From positions 580,656,471 to 580,720,470 of the forward strand of contig NC_053390.1 in the NCBI RefSeq assembly GCF_905171765.1: a DNA stretch of 64,000 nucleotides, read 5' to 3'. Shown here in pieces: positions 35,548 to 46,348 of this stretch (its first letter is position 1; each line of letters starts with the position of its first letter). Under the pieces are notes generated by a model. The model was not told the origin of the DNA and searched no databases. It worked only from the letters and a program-made list of their open reading frames with translations. This stretch comes from Bufo bufo (lineage: Eukaryota; Chordata; Amphibia; Anura; Bufonidae). The translations under genes were made by a program, and so were the position numbers.

Positions 35548-36075
35548 ACTCTACCTGGTTTCGGCTGGGGTAAGCTTGCGGCTTAGGAAGACAACAGGAT
35601 GCTCCTCCCCGATAACTTCCTGAGACAGTACAGCACCGAGGCCTACTTCAGAGGCGTTCGTCTGTACTTTGAATTCCCGCTTGAAGTAAGGCGTTACCCA
35701 ACCTGGGGACCCACACATGGCTGACTATAAAGTGGAGAACGCCTCTTCTGCCCGATCATCCCAGCGAACCATCACTGACCTGTGTCCCTTCAAGAGCCCT
35801 GTCAATGGTGCGGCTACTGTAGCAAAGTGGGGAACAAACCTCATATAATAGCCCACTATTCCCAGGAACGACTTTACTTGCCTAGTAGTGACAGGTCAGG
35901 GCCAGTTCTGAATAAACTCTATTTTGTTCACTTTAGGTTTGACAACTACGCGCCCAATGATATACCCCAGGTACTTAGTCTCCTCTAACCCTATTGCGCA
36001 TTTTTTGGGGTTAGCGGTTAGCCCAGTCTTCCTAAGGGAGTCCACTACAGCCTGTACTTTGGGTAGGTGACTTTC

Positions 36076-36824
36076 CTAGTCGGTACTGTGGATGACGATA
36101 TCGTCCAGGTTTGCCGAAGCGTACCGACCATGTGGACAAAGTACAATATCCATTAGTCTTTGAAAGGTGGCAGGTGCGCCATGCAAACCAAAGGGTAACA
36201 CGTTGTACTGATATAGCCCCTCCGGTGTGATGAAGGCAGTTTTCTCTTTATCTGCCTCTGTTAAGGGCACCTGCCAATACCCTTTCGTGAGGTCCAAAAC
36301 TGAATAATATCGGGCTTGTCCTAACCTTTCAATTAACTCGTCGACTCGGGGCATGGGATATGCATCGAACTTAGAAATCTCGTTCAATTTTCTAAAGTCG
36401 TTACAGAATTGTAACATTCCGTCTGGTTTGGGTATCAATACTATAGGGCTGGCCCACTCACTTTTAGACTCTTTTATGACGTCTAGTGGCAGCATTAGTT
36501 GCACTTCCTCCGAGATGGCTTGTCTCCGAGCCTTGGATACCCGGTATGGTTTTTTAAGCGGACTTTCGCCTGAGGCTCAGTGACAATGTCATGCCGAATT
36601 GTGGAAGTGCGTCCAGGGAGGTCCGAGAACACATCCGTGTTCCGGCTAATAAACTCCATGGCCTCCTGAGCCTGTTTAGAGGAGAGGCTGTCAGCAATTC
36701 TTACTGTGGAAGCTGCTTCCCTTGCTTCAGACAGAGGGGCCGAAACCACTTCCCCTAGAAAACCTGGCCGCGGGCTGTCTTCAGTAAAGGCTTCCCTATC
36801 TTTCCACGGTTTGAGTAAATTCAC
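36076..36824 (-). pseudogene. Reverse transcriptase, frameshifted
   Basis: The pre-RT part (36824-36495) includes NTDVFSDLPGRTS. After a frameshift the palm is recognisable: WASPIVLIPKPDG, DFRKLNEISKFDAYPMPRVD, YSVLDLTKGYWQVPL and VLPFGLHGAPATFQRLMD. The catalytic box reads NLDD where YxDD is expected. The thumb and the link to RNase H are decayed. Confidence 0.8.
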
Positions 36825-37026
36825 ATGATAAACCTTTCGCCGCCCTGGCTGGTGTACCTTGTAGTTTATCTCTCCAATTTTCTAAAGTACCTCATAGGGT
36901 CCCTGCCCACCTGGCCAGGAACTTACCGTCCACGGTCGGCACCAGAACCAAAACCTGATCACCTGGGTTAAAGATTCGGACCCGAGCCTGACGATTATAG
37001 ATCGGACCCTGGGCTCGCTGAGCGGC

Positions 37027-37790
37027 CTACATATGCTCCCTGACAAGAGGAAAAACGATCTCTATCCGCTGTTGCATCTTGGTAATGTACTCAAGGACTC
37101 TTTTATACGGAGTGGGTTGCTGTTCCCACACCTCTTTGGCTACGTCCAACAAACCACGAGGATGTCTGCCATATAGCAATATGAAGGGCGAGAACCCAGT
37201 AGGGGCCTGGGGATAGGGCAGAAGAAGGTCCCAGTCCTTCCTATCTTTAGACACCACTCTTTTTAACATGGTTTTTATTGTTTTGTTAAATCCCTCAACG
37301 AGACCGTCCGTTTGTGGATGGTACACGGACGTTCGTAACTGTTTGAAATGCAGAAACTTACAGAGTTCCCTCATGACTTTGGACATAAAAGGGGTCCCCT
37401 AGTCAGTCAGAACCTCTTTAGGTAGCCCCACTCGGGAGAACATTTCCATTAGCTCCTTAGCTATAAGTTTAGCCGATGTATGTCGCAGTGGCACCGCCTC
37501 CGGGTACCAAGTGGCGTAGTCTAGGATGACCAAGATGTGTTGGTGTCCTCTAGTGGACTTCGGTACTGGGCCTACGAGGTCCATAGCGATTCGCTCAAAT
37601 CATACCTCGATGATCGGGAGAGGTACCAAAGGACTGCGGAAAAGGTGCTGGGGACTAGTTGCCTGGCAGGTCGGGCAAGACTTACAGAATTCGTCCACCT
37701 CTTTAAACACACTGGGCCAGTAAAACCGTTGTAATATCCAGTCAGGTTCTGCATTCCCAGATGACCCCCGAGAACATGTTGGTGGGCAAA
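37027..37790 (-). pseudogene. Integrase core, interrupted
   Basis: The zinc-binding remainder lies at about 37572-37754. MDLVGPVPKSTRG holds the first catalytic Asp and PKEVLTD the second. A TAG at 37396-37398 follows immediately where Gln is usual. The frame resumes with PFMSKVMRELCKFL, the HPQTDG motif and the catalytic Glu in LVEGFN. The enzyme would insert the cDNA; here it is dead. Confidence 0.8.
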
Positions 37791-38495
37791 CTATAACACG
37801 AGTTTGTGATAAGCCTGGGGCACCACCAACTGTTCAATGGGTTCACCCCACAGCTGGTTTACCCGATACAACATATCCTGATGAACCACAAAACGGGTGA
37901 ACACCGACTCTGCCCCAGCTTGTTGTGGTTCACCATCTACTATTAATACATTTTTCCAAGCTCGGTACAGGGTTGGGTCCCGGTGTTGTGCAGTACCAAA
38001 ATTATCCCCGGAGACATTGAGGTCTGCCAGCTCAGGCCCCGGCAGCAAGTCTTCACGTCTCCCGCCATTACACTCAGTGCGGTTGTCTCCCCCTCCTCCA
38101 CCAAAGGCGGTCACCCTTACCGCTGGCCCTTCGGCCTCAGGTTCCCAGGGTTCTGGCCTCCCCCCAGAGCAAAGCCACTCTGCTGGGGTTACCCCTGTCT
38201 CACGTGTATAAGTCACTTTCGAGGCAGGCCACAGTGCCGGGAAGCCCAGGAAATCTCTCCCTATTATAAGTTCATAGTGTAAGTTTGTGGCAACTGCCAC
38301 TTCGTGAGTCCACCTTCCGGCCCCTGTGGTTAGAGACACCAGGGCAGTGGGATAGTCTTTTAAGTCCCCATGAATGCACATGACCCTGACTTTCCGGCCA
38401 GTATACTCAGCGTACTGTACCAGCGAAGCCCTTACTAGGGACACCAGACTCCCTGAGTTCAGCAGGGCCTCCGCTGGAGTGTCTCCCACTTCCAC
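37791..38495 (-). pseudogene. Protease and start of integrase (Gmr1-like)
   Basis: The frame begins at the PLE insertion point. EALLNSGSLVSLV holds the protease active site with Asp changed to Asn (the sister copy has DSG), followed by IHGDLKDYPTALV and LIIGRDFLGFPALWP. The C-terminal part, from FVVHQDMLYRV to VVPQAYHKLVL, is the start of the integrase zinc-binding domain. In the ancestor it continues from Gag at 53468. Confidence 0.8.
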
Positions 38496-38497
38496 CT
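38484..38497. repeat. 14-bp TSD of the PLE, left copy
   Basis: TCCCACTTCCACCT, repeated exactly at 53454-53467. Joining at this repeat links Gag (ending LCQVEVG) to protease (starting VEVG), which proves that 38498-53453 is an insertion. Confidence 0.92.
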
Positions 38498-38824
38498 ATT
38501 TACGTCTTTTTTCATGTGCCATTAAATCTAAAACTTCACTTTTATTAGAATCTATTAATTAAAACTTCTTTATCATAAAATACTAGAACACATTAAAAAT
38601 CCCCAGTGGTCACAGATCATCTCCTTTGGTTCGAGATTTGCTGCTGTTTATTATCTCTCACAGCAGCATGTTAGCTAGTCTTTCCCAGCTTCAGTCTTAG
38701 TGCTCCAACTGGTTGCCTGCGTTTCTACACTTGCTGTCTCGCTGTGCTAGTTATAAATTTACTCCTCTTGAGGAGTTCCCTCTCTGCTATCCACTGTTAC
38801 TAAAATCACACACACATAGAGTTC

Positions 38825-38870
38825 CTGCCTCCCGACATGTTTCGCTGGACACCCAGCGTCTTCAGGGGAT
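38825..38870 (-). ncRNA. Hammerhead-like ribozyme motif A (PLE tail)
   Basis: The minus strand reads, in order: ATCCC (stem I), CTGAAGA (core box), one extra C, stem II GCTGG/CCAGC with a GTGT loop, GAAAC, the palindrome ACATGT, cleavage triplet GTC, and GGGA closing stem I. The self-complementary stem III fits the dimeric hammerheads reported in PLEs. It lies downstream of the GIY-YIG domain of its own element. Confidence 0.6.
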
Positions 38871-39721
38871 CGTGCAGGTATGTGTGTTGGGGGCGGGAAC
38901 CATCCTTTAAAGGTTCGGTATCACATGGTCTCTATTGTGTGGCCAAACGCATCATTCCTCTATTGACCTTCTGTCATTCTGAGTCTCTGTATTCCGGTAG
39001 GTTAGAATATGTTAATGTTGCCACCCTCTGTTCCATCCTCACCTCTAATAGGTCGGCATATTGTGCTTCACACCCTCCGATCGTATTGCGTATCATCGCT
39101 CCTCCTACTCACCTGTCCGGCATCTCCTGCGCATGCTCTATAACTTAGAATTTTTTCTTCTCTCTAGAACAGGCGCAACGAGATTTTTCTTAGATCGATC
39201 TGTGTCTGTGCCTTCTAAGTTTTGGAGCGTGTGCACCAACTTTGAAATTTCTTCCCGAATTTTTCTATGTCCATTTGTGCGCATGCCTTAGAACTTGGAG
39301 TGTCTCTTCTTTCTGATGTAAATCTGCGCAGGCGCAAAAACTTCGAAATATTTCCTAGGTAGATCTAAATCGGTACTTTACAAGTTCCGGCACATGCGCA
39401 GCAATTTAGAATTTTTTTCGAAATTTTAACCCAGATATATCTGCTTTTGCACTCTTTGTACATGTACTTAGGCGCCAAAGCTTGTATGTGCAATTATTAC
39501 TCATTTACCTTATGTCTGCCTATTATAAGGATCGATACATTGTACCTCCCGGAGTTCTCTTTTATATACCCTTTATCCAAAAAAGGAGGATGGATCTTAT
39601 TGCAATCTTATATGTTACTATAATTGATGTTTCACCTTACTAGGCCTCCTTAGTTATTTGTTGTATATGTTTTTTATTATTTTTTTATTATTTTTATTGC
39701 CTATTTCAGGGGGTGGCACTA

Positions 39722-41360
39722 CAGTGGGATGCGAAAGTTTGGGCAACCTTGTTAATCGTCATGATTTTCCTGTATAAATCGTTGGTTGTTACGATAATAA
39801 ATGTCAGTTAAATATATCATATAGGAGACACACACAGTGATATTTGAGAAGTGAAATGAAGTTTATTGGATTTACAGAAAGTGTGCTATAATTGTTTAAA
39901 CAAAATTAGGCAGGTGCATAAATTTGGGCACTGTTGTCATTTTATTGATTCCAAAACCTTTAGAACTAATTATTGGAACTCAAATTGGCTTGGTAAGCTC
40001 AGTGACCCCTGACCTACATACACAGGTGAATCCAATTATGAGAAAGAGTATTTAAGGGGGTCAATTGTAAGTTTCCCTCCTCTTTTAATTTTCTCTGAAG
40101 AGTAGCAACATGGGGGTCTCAAAACAACTCTCAAATGACCTGAAGACAAAGATTGTTCACCATCATGGTTTAGGGGAAGTATACAAAAAGCTGTCTCAGA
40201 GATTTCAGCTGTCTGTTTCCACAGTTAGGAACATATTGAGAAAATGGAAGACCACAGGCTCAGTTCAAGTTAAGGCTCGAAGTGGCAGACCAAGAAAAAT
40301 CTCGGATAGACAGAAGCGACGAATGGTGAGAACAGTCAGAGTCAACCCACAGACCAGCACCAAAGACCTACAACATCATCTTGCTGCAGATGGAGTGACT
40401 GTGCATCGTTAAACCATTCGGCGCACTTTACACAAGGAGGTGCTGTATGCGAGAGTGATGCAGAGGAAGCCTTTTCTCCACCCACAGCACAAAAAGTGCC
40501 ACTTGAGGTGGGCTAAAGCACATTTGGACAAGCCAGCTTCATTTTGGAATAAGGTGCTGTGGACTGATGAAACTAAAATTTAGTTATTTGGCCATAACAA
40601 GGGGCGTTATGCATGGAGGAAAAAGAACACAGCATTCCAAGGAAAACTCCTGCTACCTACAGTAAAATATGGTGGTGGTTCCATAATGCTGTGGGGCTGT
40701 GTGGCCAGTGCAGGGACTGGGAATCTTGTCAAAGTTGAGGGACGCATGGATTTCACTCAGTATCAGCAGATTCTGGAGACCAATGTCCAGGAATCAGTGA
40801 CAAAGCTGAAGCTGCACCGGGGCTGGATCTTTCAACAAGACAACGACCCTAAACACTGCTCAAAATCCACTAAGGCATTTATGCAGAGGAACAAGTACAA
40901 CGTTCTGGAATGGCCATCTCAGTCCCCAGACCTGAATATAATTGAAAATCTGTGGTGTGACTTAAAGAGAGCTGTCCATGCTCGGAAGCCATCAAACCTG
41001 AATGAACTAAAGATGTTTTGTAAAGAGGAATGGTCCAAAATACCTTCAACCAGAATCCAGACTCTCATTGGAACCTACAGGAAGCATTTAGAGGCTGTGA
41101 TTTCTGCAAAAAGAGGATCTACTAAATATTGATTTAATTTCTTTTTTGTGGTGCCCAAATTTATGCACCTGCCTAATTTTGTTTAAACAATTATAGCACA
41201 CTTTCTGTAAATCCAATAAACTTCATTTCACTTCTCAAATATCACTGTGTGTGTCTCCTATATGATATATTTAACTGACATTTTTTATCGTAACAACCAA
41301 CGATTTATACAGGAAAATCATGACGATTAACAAGGTTGCCCAAACTTTCGCATCCCACTG
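39722..41360 (+). mobile_element. Tc1-like element Tc1a, nearly complete
   Basis: TA at 39720-39721 and 41361-41362. The terminal inverted repeats are about 210 bp and almost identical (39722-39932 and 41150-41360), starting CAGTGGGATGCGAAAGTTTG. An inner direct repeat (AAATTTGGGCA) gives an IR/DR layout like Sleeping Beauty. It is inserted in the PLE tail. Confidence 0.92.
40110..41132 (+). pseudogene. Tc1a transposase, 340 codons with two stops
   Basis: Full-length Tc1 transposase, typical at about 340 residues. N-terminal helix-turn-helix (KKLSQRFQLSVSTVRNIL), GRPRK hook, second DNA-binding part, then the DDE core: LWTDETK, QQDNDPKH and NIIENLW with 34 residues between second Asp and Glu. 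In-frame TAA at 40410-40412 and TAG at 40581-40583 are the only defects I see. Confidence 0.9.
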
Positions 41361-41699
41361 TATATGTTCATGTTATTTTATTTGCTTATTGTATTTTCTA
41401 ATAAATAATATATATATCTCTATTCTTTTCTTATTTTCTTACTTTCAGATCCCGGATAACTTCCCAGATTGGCTATTTCCTATTTCTTTATGGTATGTAT
41501 TCTACTTTCTGCACATTTTTATTTATTTTTTATTTTTTGTTTCTTTTCAACATTTATATCTATACAGCACTCAGGATGGTTCCTCTTACATCACCAGTAT
41601 TCATTTTTCTTTATTGCAGTAGTAAATATCAGTGTTATTGTTTATCAGACTATAATAAATAATAAAGGATGTTATTTCATATCGTGTTCGTGTTTTTAC

Positions 41700-42060
41700 T
41701 TAATTTATTACAAGAACGAGGAAAATGTAAAACCCTCATTAATTCCCGTGGGAGAGAGAGATTTTAATTGGTAGATCCATTTGGTTTCTTCCTGTCGTAA
41801 CTTCCTATCAATATCTCCCTGTCTAGGACCTGCCTTAACTTTTTGTATCCCCCATATTTTCAATCCTGAGGGACTCCCTTTATGGTATTTTCTTATGTGT
41901 TCTGACAAGGGTGTTTCTTCATTCGTGTTCAGGGTACTCAAGTGTTTTGATGAGATTCTTTTTCTCAATTCTTGTGTTGTTTTACCAACATAGATTTTAG
42001 GACAGTCGCACTGTATGGCATATACGACTCCTGCTGTTCTACAATTTATATAATCCTTTA
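41700..42060 (-). pseudogene. PLE GIY-YIG endonuclease domain
   Basis: The minus frame shows GVVYAIQCDCPKIYVGKTTQ (the GIY and YIG elements as VVY and YVG), then LRKRISS, SEHIRKYHKG and ETKWIYQLKSL. This nuclease makes the nick used by PLEs. The frame (open 41968-41708) is broken near its start. Tc1b separates it from its linker at 45582-45800. Confidence 0.8.
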
Positions 42061-42275
42061 TACAGTCCTGATCAAAAGTTTAAGACCACTTGAAAAATTG
42101 AAAAACATCATATTTAGCATGGCTGGATCTTAACAAGGTTCCAAGTAGAGCTTCAACATGCAACAAGAAGAAATGGGAGTGAGACAAAACATTTTTTGAG
42201 CATTCAATTTAATGAAAACAACGAATAAACTGAAACAGGCTGTTTTTCAGCTGATCAAAAGTTAAGGACCACACC

Positions 42276-43326
42276 TCAAAAAAACAAACGAAACCCCCCC
42301 AAAACAGAAATCCAACATCCAAACATGAACTCAGTAATGAGTAGCTCGCCGTTATTGTTTATCACTTCCAAAATTCGTTTCGGCATGCTTGATGCAAGCG
42401 TTTCCATGAGGTGAGTGGGAACATTTCTCCAAGTGGTGAAAACGGCCGCACGAAGGCCATCTACTGTCTGGAACTGTTGTCCATTTTTGTAAACTTCCTT
42501 TGCCATCCATCCCCAAAGGTTCTCAATTGGATTTAGATCAGAGGAACACGCAGGATGGGACAAAAGAGTGATGTTATTCTCCTGGAAGAAGTCCCTTGTC
42601 CTGCGGGCATTGTGTACAGTAGCGTTGTCCTGTTGAAAAACCCAGTCGTTACCACACAGACGAGAACCCTCAGTCATGAGGAATGCTCTCTGCAACATCT
42701 GGACATAGCCAGCGGCCGTTTTTCGCCCCTGCACTTCCTGAAGCTCCGTTGTTCCACTGAAGGAAAAAGCACCCCAGACCATTATGGCGCCCCCTCCACT
42801 GTGGCGCGTAGAAAACATCTCAGGTGGGATCTGCTTGTCATGCCAGTAAAGTTGGAAACCATCAGGACCATCAAGGTTAAATTTTTTCTCATCAGAGAAT
42901 AAAACTTTCTTCCACCTTTGAATGTCCCATGTTTGGTGCTCTCTTGAAAAGTCCAAACGAGCAGTTCTGTGGCGTTCAAGGAGACGAAGGTCTTTGAAGA
43001 CTGTTTTTGAAGCCCTTCAGTCTCAGATGCTGTCTGATGGTTATAGGGGTGCAGTCAGTACCAGTAAGGGCCTTAATTTGGGTCGAGGATCGTCCAGTGT
43101 CTTGACGGACAACCAATTGGATCCTCCGGCTCAGTGCTGATGAAATTTGTTTGGGTCTTCCACTTGACTTTTTTGTTCCATAACCCTCAGGATCATTTAA
43201 GAAATTCCAAATGACTGTCTTACTGCGTCCCACCTCAGCAGCGATGGCGCTCTGTGAGAGACCCTGCTTATGCAGTTTAACAACCCGACCACGTTCAAAA
43301 AGGGAGAGTTTTTTTGCCTTTGCCAT
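42276..43326 (-). pseudogene. Tc1b transposase, frameshifted
   Basis: Begins MAKAKKLSLFERGRVVKLH with a helix-turn-helix (SQSAIAAEVGRSKTVIW) and GRPKQ hook, frameshifts near 42980, and continues with the DDE core: [16 protein letters not shown] and NPIENLWG with 34 residues between second Asp and Glu. The sequence is clearly different from Tc1a and the 28574 transposase. The hAT target duplication overlaps its start codon. Confidence 0.88.
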
Positions 43327-44136
43327 CACAACCAGTGGCGTTGCTAAGGCTGGTGTCACCCGGTGCAGTAGAAAATGGTGTCACCCCCCCCAGGATGAGT
43401 CACGTAGGGGACGTCCTTCAAGCTCCGCCGCGGTGCCGCTGACACCCCTTACGTCCTTCACTGAGCCTGCCGACTGACCCAAGCGGTAATGCGGGGGGGA
43501 GGGTTTGGATAGTAAACAGACCGCTGACGTGGGAGGGGGGGGGGGCTAAGCAGACAGATTGCCAACAGGAAGGGGGGTTGGGGGTGCTAGCAGGCAGATC
43601 GACAACTGGGGGGGGTCGGATTAAAATTTTTGAGAACAGGTTCCCTACTACGGCGGGCGCGTGGCGTCGGGACACGTACACCATATATATCCAACACACA
43701 TACATATAAATACACCATATACATGGTACACATACATAAATACACTATACTATACAGCAGCACATACCTCTCACATCCAGGGCCTCCCAGGTGACGTCTC
43801 CTCCGATGTAGATCTTCTCTGTCATCATCTTCTCCGTTTGGTCCAGACACTTCTTTCAGCCACGTCTCGTCTCTGCAGAGTGTGAAACACGGACATCTTA
43901 GTGTCCTCACTTTTCTATCATCATCCCCCAACCTGGAGTCCCCACAGTGTTATCCTGCTGCTCGCTGTGCTCCCCAATACCCCCAAAAACTATCCTGAAG
44001 AAATAATAGTGCCCCCATAGTAATTGTGCTCCTCATAGTCCCACCCATAGTAATTCCCTTCTAGAGTTCCATAATTAGTAATACTGCCCCCTACACTGCC
44101 CCACATTAAGTAATATGCCCCCCACACTGCCCCACA

Positions 44137-44428
44137 TTAAAGGGGTTCTGCACTTTTTTTTAACTGATGATCTATCCTCTGGATAGATCATGAGCATCTG
44201 ATCAGCGAGGGTCCGACACCCAGGACCCCCGCCGTTCAGCTGTTTGAGAAGGCAGCGGCGCTGTAGCAGCGCCGCGGCTTTCTCACTATTTACCGCTGGT
44301 CCAGTGACGTCATGACTAGTATCACTGGCCTGGGCGGGGCTAAGCTCTGTTCACTTGAATACAGCTTAGCCCCGCCCAGGCCAGTTGATACTAGTCGTGA
44401 TGTCACTGGGCCAGCGGTCACTGGGCCC
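44137..44428. repeat. Dispersed repeat fragment (GATCTATCCTCTGGATAG)
   Basis: Starts near AAAGGGGTTCTGCAC, holds the palindrome CTATCCTCTGGATAG, TCAGCTGTTTGAGAAGGCA, and an inverted pair GGCCTGGGCGGGGCTAAGCT / AGCTTAGCCCCGCCCAGGCC. Relatives of its first half flank the hAT at 61739-62637. Confidence 0.65.
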
Positions 44429-44520
44429 CCACACTGCCTCACATTAAGTAATTTGCCCCCCACACTGCCCTCCATTATGTAATTTGCCCCCCCACTGCCC
44501 TCCATTATGTAATTTGCCCC

Positions 44521-44770
44521 CCACTAAGTAATTTTCCCCCACACTGCCCTCCATTATGTAATTTCCCCCCCCACTAAGTAATTTGCCCCCACACTGCCCT
44601 CCATTATGTAATTTGCCCCCCCACTAAGTAATTTGCCCCCACACTGCCCTCCATTATGTAATTTGCCCCCCCACTAAGTAATTTGCCCCCACACTGCCCT
44701 CCAAAATTTAATTTGTCCCCCCACTAAGTAATTTGCCCCCACACTGCCCTCCATTATGTAGTTTGCTGCA
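44521..44770. repeat. Minisatellite, 50-bp unit x 5
   Basis: CCACTAAGTAATTTGCCCCC then ACACTGCCCTCCATTATGTA recurs at 44521, 44571, 44621, 44671 and 44721. Shorter variants extend upstream to about 44430. Inside the hAT. Confidence 0.9.
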
Positions 44771-45581
44771 TTTCCAGGAAATGCACTTTAATGCTCCATG
44801 AGTCATAGAGCATTAAAGTGCATTTCCACCTTCTGTTTAAGCTTTAACCTGGCTGGACCTGGAGGCCAAACCCCCCCTAAATTTAATAAATACTATAATG
44901 GGGTATTAAATGAAATCATCTAAATATAAAGTCAATATGCGCTCTCTGCGCTACTTACCACACCTCCTCCTCCCTCAGGCGCGGCAGTGGCAGGTCTGGC
45001 TGGCTGTGTGAGTGAGTCACTGCTGTCACGTGACTCACCACCCAATCCATTATCTCCAGACTCGAGTCCTAGGCCTGCTGGCTGCTCCTGCAGTGCATCC
45101 GCCGCGGCGCCACTCATCAGGCAGTCACACCCCCTTCACCACGTGACGGCCGGGCAGACGTGCTTGCGAGTAAGTAAGGAGAACTCCGGCGGCCAGCGGG
45201 TGACACCCATCAGACTGGTGTCACCCGGTGCGGCCCGCACCCCCCGCACCCCCCGCACCCCCCTCGCAACGCCACTGATCACAACGTGTGACTACCTGAC
45301 AGAAAATAACAATGAATCCACATCTTTGCACAGATTTGGCCTTTTAAAGGCATGTGGTCCTAAAATTTGGATCAGCTGAAAAACAGCATGTTTCAGTTTA
45401 ATTGTTATTTTCAATTAATTGAATGCTCAATTTTTTTTTTTGTCTCACTCTCATTTCTTCTTGTAGCATGTTGAAGCTCTACTTGGAACCTTGCTAAGAT
45501 CCAACAATGTAAAATATGATTTTTTGCCATTTTTCAAGTGGTCTTAAACTTTTGATCAGGACTGTACTATATGTTTTCCCA

Positions 45582-45800
45582 TCACTTGGGTTTATAAATG
45601 TTTTTTTTCGGAGACATGTACCTAAAGAAGGTACATCCTCCACAAGGATAGGATCCTTTTGTTGTCAGCCACGTCTTTATGCATTTTTTCTTTCTCTGAA
45701 AGTGGCTATGTACCATTGTCTCTTTCAAATTCTTTCCTCTCCTATATGTAATTGATGGATTTTCAGGGAGTACTTCTCTTATATCATTGTCTGCTCTCAA
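45582..45800 (-). pseudogene. PLE linker between RT and GIY-YIG
   Basis: The minus frame includes LRADNDIREVLPENPSITYR and SYPCGGCTFFRYM, the Cys-containing linker that joins RT to the endonuclease in PLEs. It is cut off from the RT by the chromovirus and from GIY-YIG by Tc1b. Confidence 0.7.
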
Positions 45801-45987
45801 AATCTGCCAATGCCATCTAATTATGCCGTATATACGTTGATGTTGTGAATCATAGTGTCATGGTCTTACCTGCTTGCTGCTCTCCTTCGTTTGACATGTG
45901 CTGGCGGCCATCTTGGGTCCTGGGTTTCTTGTAGCCTTCCACCCTGCGGCTCCTCCTTCCCCTGGGAGGAGCTGGATGCCTAGCTCA

Positions 45988-46020
45988 TATATATAGGAGG
46001 TCTGTGGCTTCAGTTCCTTG
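45988..46020 (+). promoter_or_regulatory. LTR core promoter
   Basis: TATATATA at 45988-45995 places the expected start about 30 bases on, at G46020. That base begins the 10-base stretch complementary to the primer site. The start is predicted and not measured. Confidence 0.65.
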
Positions 46021-46064
46021 CTTGGTCCTCTTGTGTTCACATGCTTCTAAGACTGCTGCTGCTT

Positions 46065-46204
46065 CTGGTTCCTGATCCTGGCTTCGTCTGACTACCCTGC
46101 TGGTTCCTGATCCTGGCTTCGTCTGACTACCCTGCTGGTTCCTGATCCTGGCTTCGTCTGACTACCCTGCTGGTTCCTGATCCTGGCTTCGTCTGACTAC
46201 CCTT
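46065..46204 (+). repeat. 35-bp tandem repeat in the LTR
   Basis: Four units starting CTGGTTCCTGATCCTGGCTT at 46065, 46100, 46135 and 46170, then a diverged partial fifth. They lie in the predicted R region, downstream of the TATA box. Repeated unchanged in the 3' LTR at 50912-51051. Confidence 0.92.
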
Positions 46205-46348
46205 CTGGTTCCTGACCTCTGGCTTCGCAAAGACTCTGCTCGGTTTCACCATCCGTTTGGACTTTTGCTTTACAGCTTTATTTTCAATAAAGCCTTCTTA
46301 TTTTCATTTATCTCTTGTTGTACGTCTGGTTCATGGTTCCGTGACATT

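Larger units (their letters stand above)
35345..38497 (-). mobile_element. Gmr1-like Gypsy, pol half (split by a PLE)
   Basis: Protease, integrase, RT and RNase H lie in that order on the minus strand. The order is unusual because integrase precedes RT, which is the hallmark of Gmr1-type Gypsy elements. The other half (gag and 5' LTR) is at 53454-55094. The 3' LTR is missing: homology stops after RNase H at about 35345. Confidence 0.85.
43333..45277. mobile_element. hAT element in Tc1b, perfect 8-bp TSD
   Basis: Ends CAGTGGCGTTGCTAAGG and GCAACGCCACTG, with ATCACAAC at 43325-43332 and 45278-45285. Inner terminal parts GGTGTCACCCGGTGC are also inverted. The interior near 43790 matches the hAT at 15635. 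No transposase recognised. It contains a 50-bp minisatellite and another repeat fragment. Confidence 0.88.
42063..45564 (-). mobile_element. Tc1-like element Tc1b, carrying a hAT
   Basis: TA at 42061-42062 and 45565-45566. The ends CAGTCCTGATCAAAAGTTTA and complement are repeated internally as CTGATCAAAAGTTAAGGACC (42250), an IR/DR arrangement. Removing the hAT at 43333-45277 leaves about 1.55 kb. Inserted in the PLE between linker and endonuclease. Confidence 0.9.
45856..46346 (+). repeat. Chromovirus 5' LTR
   Basis: 491 bp, TGTCATGG to CCGTGACA. It holds a TATATATA at 45988-45995, a 35-bp unit repeated four times (46065-46204) and AATAAA at 46286-46291. With transcription from about 46020 this predicts U3 of ~164 bp, R of ~290 bp and a short U5. 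Confidence 0.95.
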
